NCBI GenBank assembly: GCA_902767465.1
Contig: CACXHM010000040.1
Span: 1-8,723, forward strand
Reading direction: 5' to 3'
DNA from: an uncultured Bacteroidia bacterium
Lineage (GTDB): Bacteria > Bacteroidota > Bacteroidia > Bacteroidales > UBA932
DNA: 8,723 bases
The notes beneath the pieces are model-generated. The model did not search any database. It was not told the DNA's origin and was given only the letters and a program-made list of their open reading frames with translations. The position numbers and the translations under genes were made by a program. Within the stretch, counting starts at the first letter, position 1; the number at the start of each line of letters is the position of its first letter. This document shows, piece after piece, positions 1-6,941 of this stretch.

Positions 1-1
1 C

Positions 2-973
2 ACCAGCGTGGCGCTGACGCAATCCCTCGGAGGTTCGTTTGTGAGTTGCAGCGTGCACGACCCGCTGGGGCGTCAGATCGAGGTTTCGTACGGTATTGCG
101 GGCGATACTGCAATTATCGAGATGGCTGCCGCCAGCGGCCTGCCCCTGCTCCGCAAGGAAGAACGCAACCCTCTGATTACGAGCACTTTCGGTACGGGAG
201 AGATGATAGCCGATGCTTTGCTTAGCGGATGCCGGCGCTTTCTTGTAGGCATCGGCGGCAGCGCTACCAACGACGGAGGCACCGGTATGCTGGCCGCGCT
301 CGGCGTGCGTTTTCTGGATTCCGATGGCGCGGCTATTGAACCCTGCGGAGGCTCTCTTGCGGATATAGCCCGCATCGATCTTTCCGCTATGCTGCCGGCG
401 CTTCGGGAAGCATCCTTTACGGTTGCCTGCGACGTAGATACTCCGTTTTGCGGACCGGAAGGCGCTTCCGCCGTATTCGCTCCACAGAAGGGGGCTACGG
501 TGGCCCAGGTTGCAGAGCTCGAAGCGGGGATGGCTTCCTTTGCCGCGCTGGTGCGTTCCAGCCTTGGCGTTGACATTGCTGATATGCCAGGTGCCGGTGC
601 TGCCGGAGGGCTCGGAGGGGCTTTCCACGCCTTCCTGGGGGCAAAGCTTCGCAGCGGCATCGATATGGTGCTGGATGCCGCGGGCTTCGACTCGCTGCTC
701 GCCGGAGCCTCGCTGGTGATTACCGGTGAAGGCAAGGCCGACAGCCAGACCCCCAAGGGCAAAACCGCTGCGGGAATACTCCGCCGTGCAAAGGCTGCCG
801 GGGTCCCGGCGCTGCTTATAGCAGGCAAGGTAGAGTCTTCGCCGGACCTGCTCGGGATGGGCTTCAAGGCTATTCTGCAGGTGACTCCGGAAGGAATGCC
901 GCTGGAGGAAGCGATGCTGCCCGAAGTTGCATCTGACAATATTTACAATACTCTTTACTCTTATTTCGAATGA
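2..973 (+). CDS. Glycerate kinase (GarK/GlxK family), 5' end missing
   Basis: ATP-dependent cytoplasmic kinase that phosphorylates glycerate to phosphoglycerate, feeding lower glycolysis. In the GarK/GlxK family (Pfam Gly_kinase) the product is normally 2-phosphoglycerate; the regiospecificity here is inferred from the family. Visible signatures are DPLGR followed by a Tyr-Gly-Ile near the left edge, GIGGSATNDGG (nt 248-280), CDVDTPFCGPEGAS, FAPQKGA, and TGEGKADSQTPKGKT towards the C-terminus. The reading frame is open to the left edge. The first visible residues align with roughly residue 60 of full-length family members (about 375-380 aa), so about 55-60 N-terminal residues lie outside the window and the GTG at 8 is not the true start. 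The stop TGA at 971-973 overlaps the ATG of the permease (970) as ATGA, implying translational coupling. The permease neighbour supports a catabolic glycerate role. Confidence 0.93.
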   Translation, partial: TSVALTQSLGGSFVSCSVHDPLGRQIEVSYGIAGDTAIIEMAAASGLPLLRKEERNPLITSTFGTGEMIADALLSGCRRFLVGIGGSATNDGGTGMLAALGVRFLDSDGAAIEPCGGSLADIARIDLSAMLPALREASFTVACDVDTPFCGPEGASAVFAPQKGATVAQVAELEAGMASFAALVRSSLGVDIADMPGAGAAGGLGGAFHAFLGAKLRSGIDMVLDAAGFDSLLAGASLVITGEGKADSQTPKGKTAAGILRRAKAAGVPALLIAGKVESSPDLLGMGFKAILQVTPEGMPLEEAMLPEVASDNIYNTLYSYFE

Positions 974-2217
974 ACAGTGCTGTTGCCGCCCTGATCGGCT
1001 TACTCGTTGCCATATTGCTGATAATCCGCAAGATACCGCCGGTGTTCTCGCTTTTCCTGGGGGCGCTGGTGGGCGGACTGCTCTCCGGCTGGGGTATGCA
1101 GACTACAGTATCTGAAATGATATCCGGTGTAAAGGACATCACTCCCGCGATTGTTCGAATTCTTGCTGCCGGCGTACTTTCCGGAATGCTGGTGGTTACC
1201 GGCGCGGCTGAATCAATCGCACTCGCCATCGTAAAGGGGCTGGGTGAACGGCGCATCTATCTGGCGCTGGCTGTATCTGCAATGATACTTACGGCTATTG
1301 GCGTCTTCATCGACGTGGCGGTTATCACCATCGCTCCCATCGCCCTGATGATAGGCAGCCGGCTCGACGCCCGCCAGAGCAAGCTGCTGCTGGCGATGAT
1401 AGGAGGTGGCAAGTGCGGCAACATCATCTCCCCGAACCCGAATACAATCATCGCCGCGGAGAACTTCGGGGCGCCGCTGCAGAGCGTTATGCTGCAGAAC
1501 CTGCTTCCTGCCATCGCCGGGCTGCTGGTGACTGTGCTGCTGATCATCCCGCTGATTCCGGAGAAAAAGCAGAAAAACGCTCCGGCCGCCGCGGACGATT
1601 CCGGGAAGGATCTTCCCTCGTTCCTTGCCAGCATTGCAGGGCCGCTGCTCTCCGTGGCACTGCTTGCGCTACGTCCGCTCCTCGGCATAGTCATCGATCC
1701 GCTGGTGGCACTTCCCGCCGGAGGCATCTTCGGACTCATAACTACACGTCGTTGGAAGCAGACCTTCGCGAGTCTGGAATACGGTCTTGGCAAGATGTCC
1801 GGCGTGGCCGTGCTGCTGGTCGGCACCGGCACGATCGCCGGAATCATCAAGGCTTCGGCCATCAAGGACGTGCTGGTGGGAGCCCTGGCCGGATGGAGCG
1901 GGGGAGCGCTGCTGCTGGCACCTCTTGCCGGTGTGCTGATGTGCGCTGCGACCGCATCCACCACCGCCGGTGCAACCATCGCTTCGGCATCCTTCTCCGA
2001 TGCAATACTCTCTTCCGGCATCTCCGGGGTTTCCGGCGCTTCGATGGTGAATGCCGGTGCCACCGTGCTGGACCATCTCCCTCACGGATCATTTTTCCAC
2101 GCAACCGGCGGCTGCGTCGGGATGGGCGTCGGAGAACGTATGAAACTGATTCCTTACGAGTGTCTTATCGGCCTTACGCTGACCGCATTCAGCGTTTTAA
2201 TGACTGTCGTCTTATGA
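970..2217 (+). CDS. GntP-family permease, probable glycerate/gluconate:H+ symporter
   Basis: Inner-membrane permease of the GntP family (gluconate and related hydroxy-acid proton symporters), 415 aa, slightly shorter than the usual 430-450. It is hydrophobic almost throughout. Family-like segments are GGGKCGNIISPNPNTIIAAE at residues 145-164 and the C-terminal ATVLDHLPHGSFFHATGG (364-381). A charged, Lys/Ala/Asp-rich cytoplasmic loop at about 198-215 splits two bundles of membrane segments, including about 4-20, 25-41, 64-90, 97-128, 178-196, 216-258, 277-295, 300-342 and 395-415. The start ATG at 970 overlaps the kinase stop and the stop (2215-2217) overlaps the next ATG, so it is the middle gene of a tightly coupled set of three. 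GntP members carry gluconate, idonate, fructuronate or related hydroxy acids. Adjacency to glycerate kinase makes glycerate the best guess, but the sequence does not prove the substrate. Confidence 0.9.
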   Translation: MNSAVAALIGLLVAILLIIRKIPPVFSLFLGALVGGLLSGWGMQTTVSEMISGVKDITPAIVRILAAGVLSGMLVVTGAAESIALAIVKGLGERRIYLALAVSAMILTAIGVFIDVAVITIAPIALMIGSRLDARQSKLLLAMIGGGKCGNIISPNPNTIIAAENFGAPLQSVMLQNLLPAIAGLLVTVLLIIPLIPEKKQKNAPAAADDSGKDLPSFLASIAGPLLSVALLALRPLLGIVIDPLVALPAGGIFGLITTRRWKQTFASLEYGLGKMSGVAVLLVGTGTIAGIIKASAIKDVLVGALAGWSGGALLLAPLAGVLMCAATASTTAGATIASASFSDAILSSGISGVSGASMVNAGATVLDHLPHGSFFHATGGCVGMGVGERMKLIPYECLIGLTLTAFSVLMTVVL

Positions 2218-3698
2218 AGAGATTACTACTGCTGATAGTTATGGCCCTGCCTTTTGCGGGCATTCACGTTGCCTCGGCTCAACCATACGTTAATAATGCA
2301 ACCGCTCCGACAGATCCTGCACACAGACCCCTGCCCGCATCGGAAAGAGGTGTGGTGCTGGAACAAAAGTATGAGGATTCGAAGATTTATCCGGGTACAT
2401 CCCGGACCATCAAGGTGTTTGTGCCGAAAGCTTACGACGGCAAGACCCCGGCGTGCCTGTTCCTCTGCGCCGACGGCATACGTTACAATGCCGACGTAGT
2501 GATCGACAATCTGATCCGTAGCGGCGAACTGCCGATGATGATAGGCGTCTTCGTGGAGCCCGGTGCCATAATGGATGCCGACGGCAAGCCGCTTCGATAC
2601 AACCGCAGCAACGAGTTCGACCGCTGCGACGGCAAATGGGCGTCGTTCCTGGAGACCGAGATACTGCCTCTGGTGGAGGGTATGAAGACTCCTGACGGCC
2701 GTCCCGTGCTGATTTCGAAGGATCCTAACGACCGTATGATAGCAGGCAACAGCAGTGGCGGAATCGCGGCGTTCACCGCGGCCTGGAACCGTCCGGACCT
2801 GTTCTCGCGGGTATTCACTTCGGTGGGTACCTACGTGGCGATGCGCGGCGGCAACGAATACCCTGCACTTGTGCGCAAGACCGAGCCCAAGCCTCTGCGG
2901 ATCTTCCTGCAGGACGGTATGAACGATGCCTGGAATCCTTTGTTCGGTTCCTGGTGGGAGCAGAACCAGCTGATGGAATCCGCCCTGGATTTTGCCGGCT
3001 ACGAACTGAACTTCAAGTGGGGCAGGGGGAAGCACAGCGGTATGGATGCAACGTTGGTGTTCCCGGACGCAATGCGCTGGATGTGGAAGGACTATCCCGC
3101 CCGCGTGAAGAAGGGCAAGTCGCTCAACAATATGCTTACTGAGATACTGGATCCGAACACCGACTGGGAGTTGCTTCGGGAGAATGTGCGTGCGGATGCG
3201 GTTCTGGCGGCCTATTCCGATGATGCAGTGCTGCTGTCTTCCGGCAAGAAGGCCGTTGCCGTGGATGCAATGGGCACGGAGAGCAAGGCGTCCGCCCGCA
3301 AGGGTGGCGATCCTCTGGAGGCGGTGTTCCCCGGCGGACGCATTCTGGCCCGTTCTGTGAAGGGTGGCAACTGGATATGGCAGTACGTGAAGGATGCCGA
3401 CGGTGCCTGGAACTACGGAGAGGAGTTTTATTGGATCCACGGTGAACCCGGGCAGATTGCCTTCGATACCGATGGGCTGCTGTATGTTGCAACTGCTACC
3501 GGCGTTCAGGTCTGCGACCACAACGGTCGTGTGCGCGCCATACTTTCGCTGCCTTCCGGAAAGATCGATTCGCTGGCCTTCGCCGGACGTGCGCTGTTCG
3601 TGCTGAGCGGCGGCAGCCTCTATGTGCGGCTGCTCAAGCACAGGGGATTCCTTGACGCTGCGGCTGTTCCGATGCCCAAATCGCAGGGCAGGGGATAG
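2214..3698 (+). CDS. Exported CE1-like esterase with partial SMP-30/gluconolactonase-like C-terminus
   Basis: A 494-aa protein starting at ATG 2214 inside an ATGA overlap with the permease stop. The frame stays open far upstream, but that part is only the permease read out of frame. Residues 1-23 form a signal peptide (MKR, then a Leu/Ile/Val core, then ASA before Gln23), with no lipobox, so a periplasmic or secreted location is expected. Residues about 60-295 resemble the esterase D/CE1 alpha/beta-hydrolase fold. GNSSGG (178-183) carries the probable nucleophile Ser180, Asp234 or Asp238 in LQDGMNDAW is the likely acid, and His274 in GKHSGMD the likely base. Residues about 305-494 resemble SMP-30/gluconolactonase propeller blades, notably GLLYVATATGVQVCDHNGRV (421-440) and the closing SLYVRLLKHRG. 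This tail is shorter than a complete six-bladed propeller. The substrate is unknown. Operon position suggests an ester or lactone that yields a hydroxy acid for the GntP permease and kinase; this is inference. Confidence 0.85.
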   Translation: MKRLLLLIVMALPFAGIHVASAQPYVNNATAPTDPAHRPLPASERGVVLEQKYEDSKIYPGTSRTIKVFVPKAYDGKTPACLFLCADGIRYNADVVIDNLIRSGELPMMIGVFVEPGAIMDADGKPLRYNRSNEFDRCDGKWASFLETEILPLVEGMKTPDGRPVLISKDPNDRMIAGNSSGGIAAFTAAWNRPDLFSRVFTSVGTYVAMRGGNEYPALVRKTEPKPLRIFLQDGMNDAWNPLFGSWWEQNQLMESALDFAGYELNFKWGRGKHSGMDATLVFPDAMRWMWKDYPARVKKGKSLNNMLTEILDPNTDWELLRENVRADAVLAAYSDDAVLLSSGKKAVAVDAMGTESKASARKGGDPLEAVFPGGRILARSVKGGNWIWQYVKDADGAWNYGEEFYWIHGEPGQIAFDTDGLLYVATATGVQVCDHNGRVRAILSLPSGKIDSLAFAGRALFVLSGGSLYVRLLKHRGFLDAAAVPMPKSQGRG

Positions 3699-3715
3699 GG
3701 GATTCCCGATTTTTT
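3691..3715 (+). terminator. Weak hairpin plus T-run behind the esterase gene
   Basis: GGGGA (3691-3695) can pair with TTCCC (3703-3707) around a 7-nt loop, including one G-U pair. A run of six T follows at 3710-3715. It overlaps the esterase stop codon TAG (3696-3698). The stem is short, and the T-run may simply be the AT-rich spacer of the next promoter, so leaky or no termination is equally possible. Confidence 0.28.
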
Positions 3716-3717
3716 CT

Positions 3718-3725
3718 TATTTTTG
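3718..3725 (+). promoter_or_regulatory. Bacteroidota -7 box (TATTTTTG) for the mannosyltransferase gene
   Basis: TATTTTTG matches the TAnnTTTG element used by the Bacteroidota primary sigma factor. No TTG or TTTG is found 19-21 nt upstream, so the -33 half is missing and the match is weaker than at the tRNA. The box ends only 6 nt before the ATG at 3732, which would place the transcription start at or within a few bases of the start codon. Confidence 0.45.
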
Positions 3726-3731
3726 TGCTCT

Positions 3732-4457
3732 ATGAAGCGCAAACTGGTCATAATACCCACTTACAACGAGATCGAAAACGTCGAAAAGATTATCCGGGCC
3801 GTTTTCGCTCTCGAAGGCGGTTTTCATATTCTGATTATCGATGACGGTTCTCCAGATGGAACCGCGGGCGTTGTCAAGGGCTTGATGGGTGAATTCCCGG
3901 ACAGTCTTTTCCTGATCGAAAGAAGCGGCAAGCTCGGGCTTGGGACCGCGTACATTACGGGGTTCCGCTGGGCTCTTGAACACGCTTATGACTATGTGTT
4001 CGAGATGGATGCAGACTTTTCACATGCTCCAGCCGACCTTCCGCGACTGCTTGCAGCCTGCGAGGAGGAAGGAGCCGACCTTGCGGTAGGATCACGCTAC
4101 TGCAAGGGAATCAGTGTGGTTGACTGGCCGCTCGGACGTATCTTGATTTCATACTGCGCGTCTCTTTTCGTGCGCACCGTTCTTTGCGTAAAACTTTTTG
4201 ACAGCACGGCAGGATTTGTGTGCTATTCTCGCAAGGTCCTCGAGGCAATAGATCTGGACAATGTTCAGATGAGGGGATATGGATTTCAGATAGAAATGAA
4301 GTACACTGCCCTCCGCCTCGGATTCCGGCTGAAGGAAGTGCCGGTCATTTTCGTCAACCGTAAAGAAGGTACTTCCAAGATGTCCGGCAGTATTTTTGGC
4401 GAGGCATTCTGGGGAGTGCTTAAACTTCGTTTTAGAAAGTTTCGTCGAAAGGCTTGA
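3732..4457 (+). CDS. Polyprenol-phosphate mannosyltransferase-like GT2 (Dpm1 type)
   Basis: A 241-aa family 2 glycosyltransferase of the dolichol/polyprenol-phosphate mannose synthase group, which moves a sugar (typically mannose from GDP-mannose) onto a polyprenyl-phosphate carrier at the inner face of the cytoplasmic membrane. Motifs in order are IPTYNE (8-13), IDDGSPDGT (36-44), the metal-binding DxD in EMDADFSH (Asp93, Asp95), VGSRY (119-123), DSTAGF (157-162), GYGFQIEM (182-189) and RKEGTSKM (210-217). It ends in a basic tail (RFRKFRRKA) without the C-terminal membrane segments of longer homologues, so it is a peripheral enzyme. I chose ATG 3732; an in-frame TTG at 3723 lies inside the -7 box. 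It sits 33 nt after the esterase gene on the same strand, so read-through is possible, but its own promoter element suggests independent expression. Sugar specificity cannot be read from the sequence. Confidence 0.88.
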   Translation: MKRKLVIIPTYNEIENVEKIIRAVFALEGGFHILIIDDGSPDGTAGVVKGLMGEFPDSLFLIERSGKLGLGTAYITGFRWALEHAYDYVFEMDADFSHAPADLPRLLAACEEEGADLAVGSRYCKGISVVDWPLGRILISYCASLFVRTVLCVKLFDSTAGFVCYSRKVLEAIDLDNVQMRGYGFQIEMKYTALRLGFRLKEVPVIFVNRKEGTSKMSGSIFGEAFWGVLKLRFRKFRRKA

Positions 4458-4461
4458 AAAA

Positions 4462-4493
4462 TTTGGGCGGTTCGTTTTTTTCTTTTATATTTG
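4462..4493 (+). promoter_or_regulatory. Promoter of tRNA-Val (TTTG - 20 nt - TATATTTG)
   Basis: TTTG at 4462-4465 and TATATTTG at 4486-4493, separated by 20 nt, match the Bacteroidota -33/-7 promoter pattern closely. The expected start near 4498-4500 leaves a leader of only a few bases before the tRNA at 4506. This is the best promoter match in the window. Confidence 0.8.
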
Positions 4494-4505
4494 CACCCGC
4501 TTTAA

Positions 4506-4580
4506 GGGCGCATAGCTCAGCTGGTTCAGAGCACCTGCCTTACAAGCAGGGGGTCGGCGGTTCGAATCCGTCTGCGCCCA
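4506..4580 (+). tRNA. tRNA-Val, anticodon UAC
   Basis: A complete cloverleaf can be drawn. The acceptor stem is GGGCGCA (4506-4512) with TGCGCCC (4573-4579) and discriminator A4580. The D stem is GCTC/GAGC (4515-4518/4529-4532). The anticodon stem is CCTGC/GCAGG (4534-4538/4546-4550) around loop CTTACAA, giving anticodon TAC at 4541-4543, which reads valine codon GUA. The variable loop is GGGTC. The T stem is GGCGG/CCGTC (4556-4560/4568-4572), with one G-U pair, around TTCGAAT. Position 4580 is followed by CAA rather than CCA, so the 3' CCA end must be added enzymatically. It has its own promoter and terminator and looks like a single-gene transcription unit. Confidence 0.96.
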
Positions 4581-4581
4581 C

Positions 4582-4625
4582 AAAAAGGAGAGACCGACTA
4601 AATAATAGCCGGTCTCTCCTTTTTT
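4582..4625 (+). terminator. Strong, probably bidirectional terminator after tRNA-Val
   Basis: A 15-bp perfect stem joins 4582-4596 (five A then GGAGAGACCG) to 4610-4624 (CGGTCTCTCC then T's) around a 13-nt AT-rich loop, in which CTA (4598-4600) and TAG (4606-4608) can extend it. The plus strand ends in six T (4620-4625). Because the left arm starts with five A, the minus-strand transcript also ends in a T-run, so the element can also stop transcription arriving from glpK-glpF. Confidence 0.88.
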
Positions 4626-4668
4626 GTGTACTGATTCGTAGGTCCTTGTTTTTCAACTATTTGCCATG

Positions 4669-4700
4669 TTTATCTCTGGTGAAAATGCACCAGAGATAAA
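4669..4700 (-). terminator. 12-bp perfect hairpin just downstream of glpF
   Basis: The arms 4669-4680 (TTTATCTCTGGT) and 4689-4700 (ACCAGAGATAAA) pair perfectly around an 8-nt loop, 12 nt past the glpF stop. Neither strand has a T-run after the stem, so it is not a classical intrinsic terminator. A 3'-end stabilising hairpin or an assisting terminator ahead of the stronger one at 4582-4625 is the most likely role. The strand is assigned from its position at the end of the glpKF transcript. Confidence 0.5.
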
Positions 4701-4712
4701 ACTATCAAATCC

Positions 4713-5450
4713 CTAGAATACAAGCAGATACAAACCAGCGGCTGCGGCGGCGCCAAGCAGAGGGCCGCAGACTGGTACCCATGAGTAAGCCCAGCCGCTG
4801 TTGCGCTTTCCTGCAATTGGCAGTATGGCGTGTGCCAGACGGGGACTGAGGTCTCGGGCCGGATTGAGTGCATATCCTGTTGTCCCACCGAGTGACATGC
4901 CCAACGACATGATTACACATGTGACGGGGAATGCTCCGAGAGATCCGGTAGAGGCTGCCGATCCGCCGATGGCGAAGGCATTGCCGTGTGTCCCCAATGC
5001 AAGGATCAAGAAGACCAGGACGCAGGTCGCAACTATTTCGCACCAGAAGTTGCGCAGTTTGTTGTCGATAGCCGGCATGGTGCAAAAAGTGCCAAGGATC
5101 GTGTCCGGTTTGTCAGCGGTGGCTGCGTAGTGGTCGCGGTAGAAAGACCACACCAAACATGCACCTGCAAATCCTCCGAGCATTTGTGCAATGATATATC
5201 CCGGTACGGAAGCCCATGCAAACGACCCTGCAAGGGCCAGTCCCAGGGTTACCGCCGGATTCAGATGGGCTCCGGAAACAGGTCCTGCAACAAAAACACC
5301 GACCATCACTGCGAAACCCCAACCGAGTGTGATTACCACCCAACCGGCGCCTTGCGCTTTACTTTTATTAAGGGAACATGCAGCACATACGCCGTCTCCA
5401 AGAAGCACGAGAAGCAGCGTGCCGATAAATTCAAAAATGTACTGGATCAT
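4713..5450 (-). CDS. glpF: Glycerol uptake facilitator (aquaglyceroporin)
   Basis: A 245-aa MIP-family channel of the inner membrane that lets glycerol diffuse into the cell. Both half-helix motifs are present: NPA in SGAHLNPAVT (Asn64) and NPARD in GYALNPARDL (Asn196-Asp200). The Asp after Arg199 is the mark of glycerol channels as opposed to water-only aquaporins. Selectivity-filter positions appear as Trp44 (LGWGF), Tyr193 in place of the Phe of E. coli GlpF, and Arg199. Six membrane segments and two re-entrant loops fit the length. The start is ATG at 5450-5448 (MIQYIFEF); an in-frame extension back to 5552 only overlaps the end of glpK and is not homologous. It follows the glpK stop after 2 nt, with an A-rich leader and no Shine-Dalgarno, so it is co-transcribed with and probably translationally linked to glpK. 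The order is kinase then channel, the reverse of E. coli glpFK. Confidence 0.95.
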   Translation of the reverse strand: MIQYIFEFIGTLLLVLLGDGVCAACSLNKSKAQGAGWVVITLGWGFAVMVGVFVAGPVSGAHLNPAVTLGLALAGSFAWASVPGYIIAQMLGGFAGACLVWSFYRDHYAATADKPDTILGTFCTMPAIDNKLRNFWCEIVATCVLVFLILALGTHGNAFAIGGSAASTGSLGAFPVTCVIMSLGMSLGGTTGYALNPARDLSPRLAHAILPIAGKRNSGWAYSWVPVCGPLLGAAAAAGLYLLVF

Positions 5451-5452
5451 AT

Positions 5453-6934
5453 TTAATTTGTTTTTATTGTCCTTGAAACAGCATCGGCCCATCCGGCCTT
5501 GAGCGCAGAAACATCCTCTTGCGAAGGATCGAACCTGCGTTCTGCCTTCCATTGGCTGCGAATATCATCGGGTGAAGCCCAGAATCCTACTGCAAGCCCT
5601 GCAAGGTAGGCTGCACCTATAGCCGTGGTTTCGGTGACCTGAGGGCGGATAACTGCTGCTCCGAGTACGTCTGCCTGGAACTGCATCAGAAGGTTGTTTC
5701 GGGATGCACCTCCGTCAACCTTCAGTTCGGTAAGGCTCACGCCGGCGTCTTTCTCCATGGCACGCACGATGTCCATGGTCTGGAATGCTATTCCCTCGAG
5801 TGCTGCGCGTGCAATATGGGCGGCAGTAGTTCCCCGGGTGATGCCGCAAATTGTGCCACGGGCATCCTGATCCCAGTATGGAGCTCCCATTCCGGTGAGT
5901 GCAGGCACGAAGTACACGCCGCCGTTATCGCTGACAGATGCCGCAAGCGCTTCCACCTCGGAAGAACTTTTAATTATGCCCATGCTGTCACGCAGCCACT
6001 GCACTACGGATCCTCCCACAAAAATGGAACCTTCAAGTGCATAATTGACTTTGTCTCCTATTTTCCATGCAATTGTGGTGAGCAGTCGGTTCTTGGACAG
6101 GATGGGCTTTTCGCCCGTGTTCATGAGAAGAAAGCATCCGGTACCGTAGGTGTTTTTTACAGATCCGGGCACTGTGCACATTTGTCCGAAAAGAGCTGCC
6201 TGCTGGTCACCCGCAATGCCTGCTATCGGCACTTCGTGTGCGAAGATGGTGGTTTTGGTGCAGGCGTAAACCTCGGAAGAAGACTTTACGGTCGGAAGCA
6301 TGGAAGCAGGGATGCCCAGCAGGGCGAGGAGTTCATCGTCCCATTTCAGAGTGTGGATGTTGAACAGCATTGTGCGCGAGGCGTTGGTTACATCAGTCAC
6401 ATGCGTTTCTCCTTTGGTAAGCTGCCACACCAGCCAGCTGTCAACGGTTCCGAAACGAAGCTTCCCGGACTCCGCCCGCTCGCGTGCTCCCGGAACATTG
6501 TCTAGTATCCATTTTATTTTGGTACCCGAAAAATAAGCATCTATAATTAAACCCGTTTTTTCGCGGATCAAGCCGGTCAGTCCTTTGGCTTTGAGTTCAT
6601 CACAGAAGGCGGCCGTGCGCCTGTCCTGCCACACTATCGCATTGTAAACCGGTTTCCCTGTTTCTGCATCCCAAACTATGGTTGTCTCCCTTTGGTTGGT
6701 GATGCCGATAGCGGCAATGTCCTTGCCACCTATGCCGATCTTGGAGATGGCCTCTGCAATCACCGCAGCTTCTGACGACCATATTTCCATCGGGTCGTGT
6801 TCTACATATCCGGGGTGGGGAAAATGCTGGGTAAACTCCATCTGGGCTGTGGAACATACTCTTCCTTCGTGATCGAAAACAATTGCCCGTGAAGAACTTG
6901 TGCCCTGATCGAGGGCAAGGATGAATTTGCTCAT
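5453..6934 (-). CDS. glpK: Glycerol kinase
   Basis: A 493-aa FGGY-family kinase, full length for the family (about 495-505 aa), that converts glycerol and ATP to sn-glycerol-3-phosphate in the cytoplasm and so traps the glycerol entering through GlpF. Visible motifs are the N-terminal phosphate-binding LALDQGTSSSRA (6-17), the glycerol-binding NQRET (80-84, Arg82-Glu83), IVWQDRR (100-106), Tyr134 in DAYFSGTK, the catalytic AGDQQAALFGQ (241-251; Asp243), YGTGCFLL (263-270), GAPYWD (350-355) and the ATP-site VDGGAS (406-411). The His-containing HFYG-type loop that HPr phosphorylates in Gram-positive enzymes is not evident (KTTIFAHEVP at 227-236). The start is ATG at 6934 (MSKFILALDQGT); the open frame extends upstream to 7510, but that stretch is antisense to a glycosyltransferase gene. 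It is divergent from that gene across 57 bp. No glycerol-3-phosphate dehydrogenase gene is in the window. Confidence 0.97.
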   Translation of the reverse strand: MSKFILALDQGTSSSRAIVFDHEGRVCSTAQMEFTQHFPHPGYVEHDPMEIWSSEAAVIAEAISKIGIGGKDIAAIGITNQRETTIVWDAETGKPVYNAIVWQDRRTAAFCDELKAKGLTGLIREKTGLIIDAYFSGTKIKWILDNVPGARERAESGKLRFGTVDSWLVWQLTKGETHVTDVTNASRTMLFNIHTLKWDDELLALLGIPASMLPTVKSSSEVYACTKTTIFAHEVPIAGIAGDQQAALFGQMCTVPGSVKNTYGTGCFLLMNTGEKPILSKNRLLTTIAWKIGDKVNYALEGSIFVGGSVVQWLRDSMGIIKSSSEVEALAASVSDNGGVYFVPALTGMGAPYWDQDARGTICGITRGTTAAHIARAALEGIAFQTMDIVRAMEKDAGVSLTELKVDGGASRNNLLMQFQADVLGAAVIRPQVTETTAIGAAYLAGLAVGFWASPDDIRSQWKAERRFDPSQEDVSALKAGWADAVSRTIKTN

Positions 6935-6941
6935 TTCGCTA

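Noticed and set aside
1257..2063. 268-codon open frame on the minus strand within the permease gene
   Set aside because: Low-complexity Ala/Ser/Pro translation that mirrors the hydrophobic codons of the permease; no start signal or homology.
1413..2213. In-frame upstream extension of the esterase open frame
   Set aside because: The extension is Arg/His-rich out-of-frame permease sequence. The ATG at 2214 is followed at once by a textbook signal peptide and sits in an ATGA overlap.
2226..3641. 471-codon open frame on the minus strand, antisense to the esterase gene
   Set aside because: The translation is rich in His/Gln/Arg with no recognisable domain, while the plus strand encodes a signal peptide, GNSSGG and the His motif. 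Long antisense frames are expected in GC-rich coding DNA.
4506..4625. tRNA-Val as an integration site for a mobile element
   Set aside because: No repeat of the tRNA 3' end, no integrase gene and no change in gene type are seen nearby. The downstream genes are ordinary glycerol genes.
4454..4699. 81-codon open frame running through the tRNA
   Set aside because: Its translation (AHSSAGSEHLPYKQGVGGSN) is the familiar artefact of reading a tRNA gene as protein.
5451..5552. N-terminal extension of the aquaglyceroporin frame into glpK
   Set aside because: It is Cys/Arg-rich and overlaps the conserved end of glpK. The channel family begins near MIQYIFEF, just after the kinase stop.
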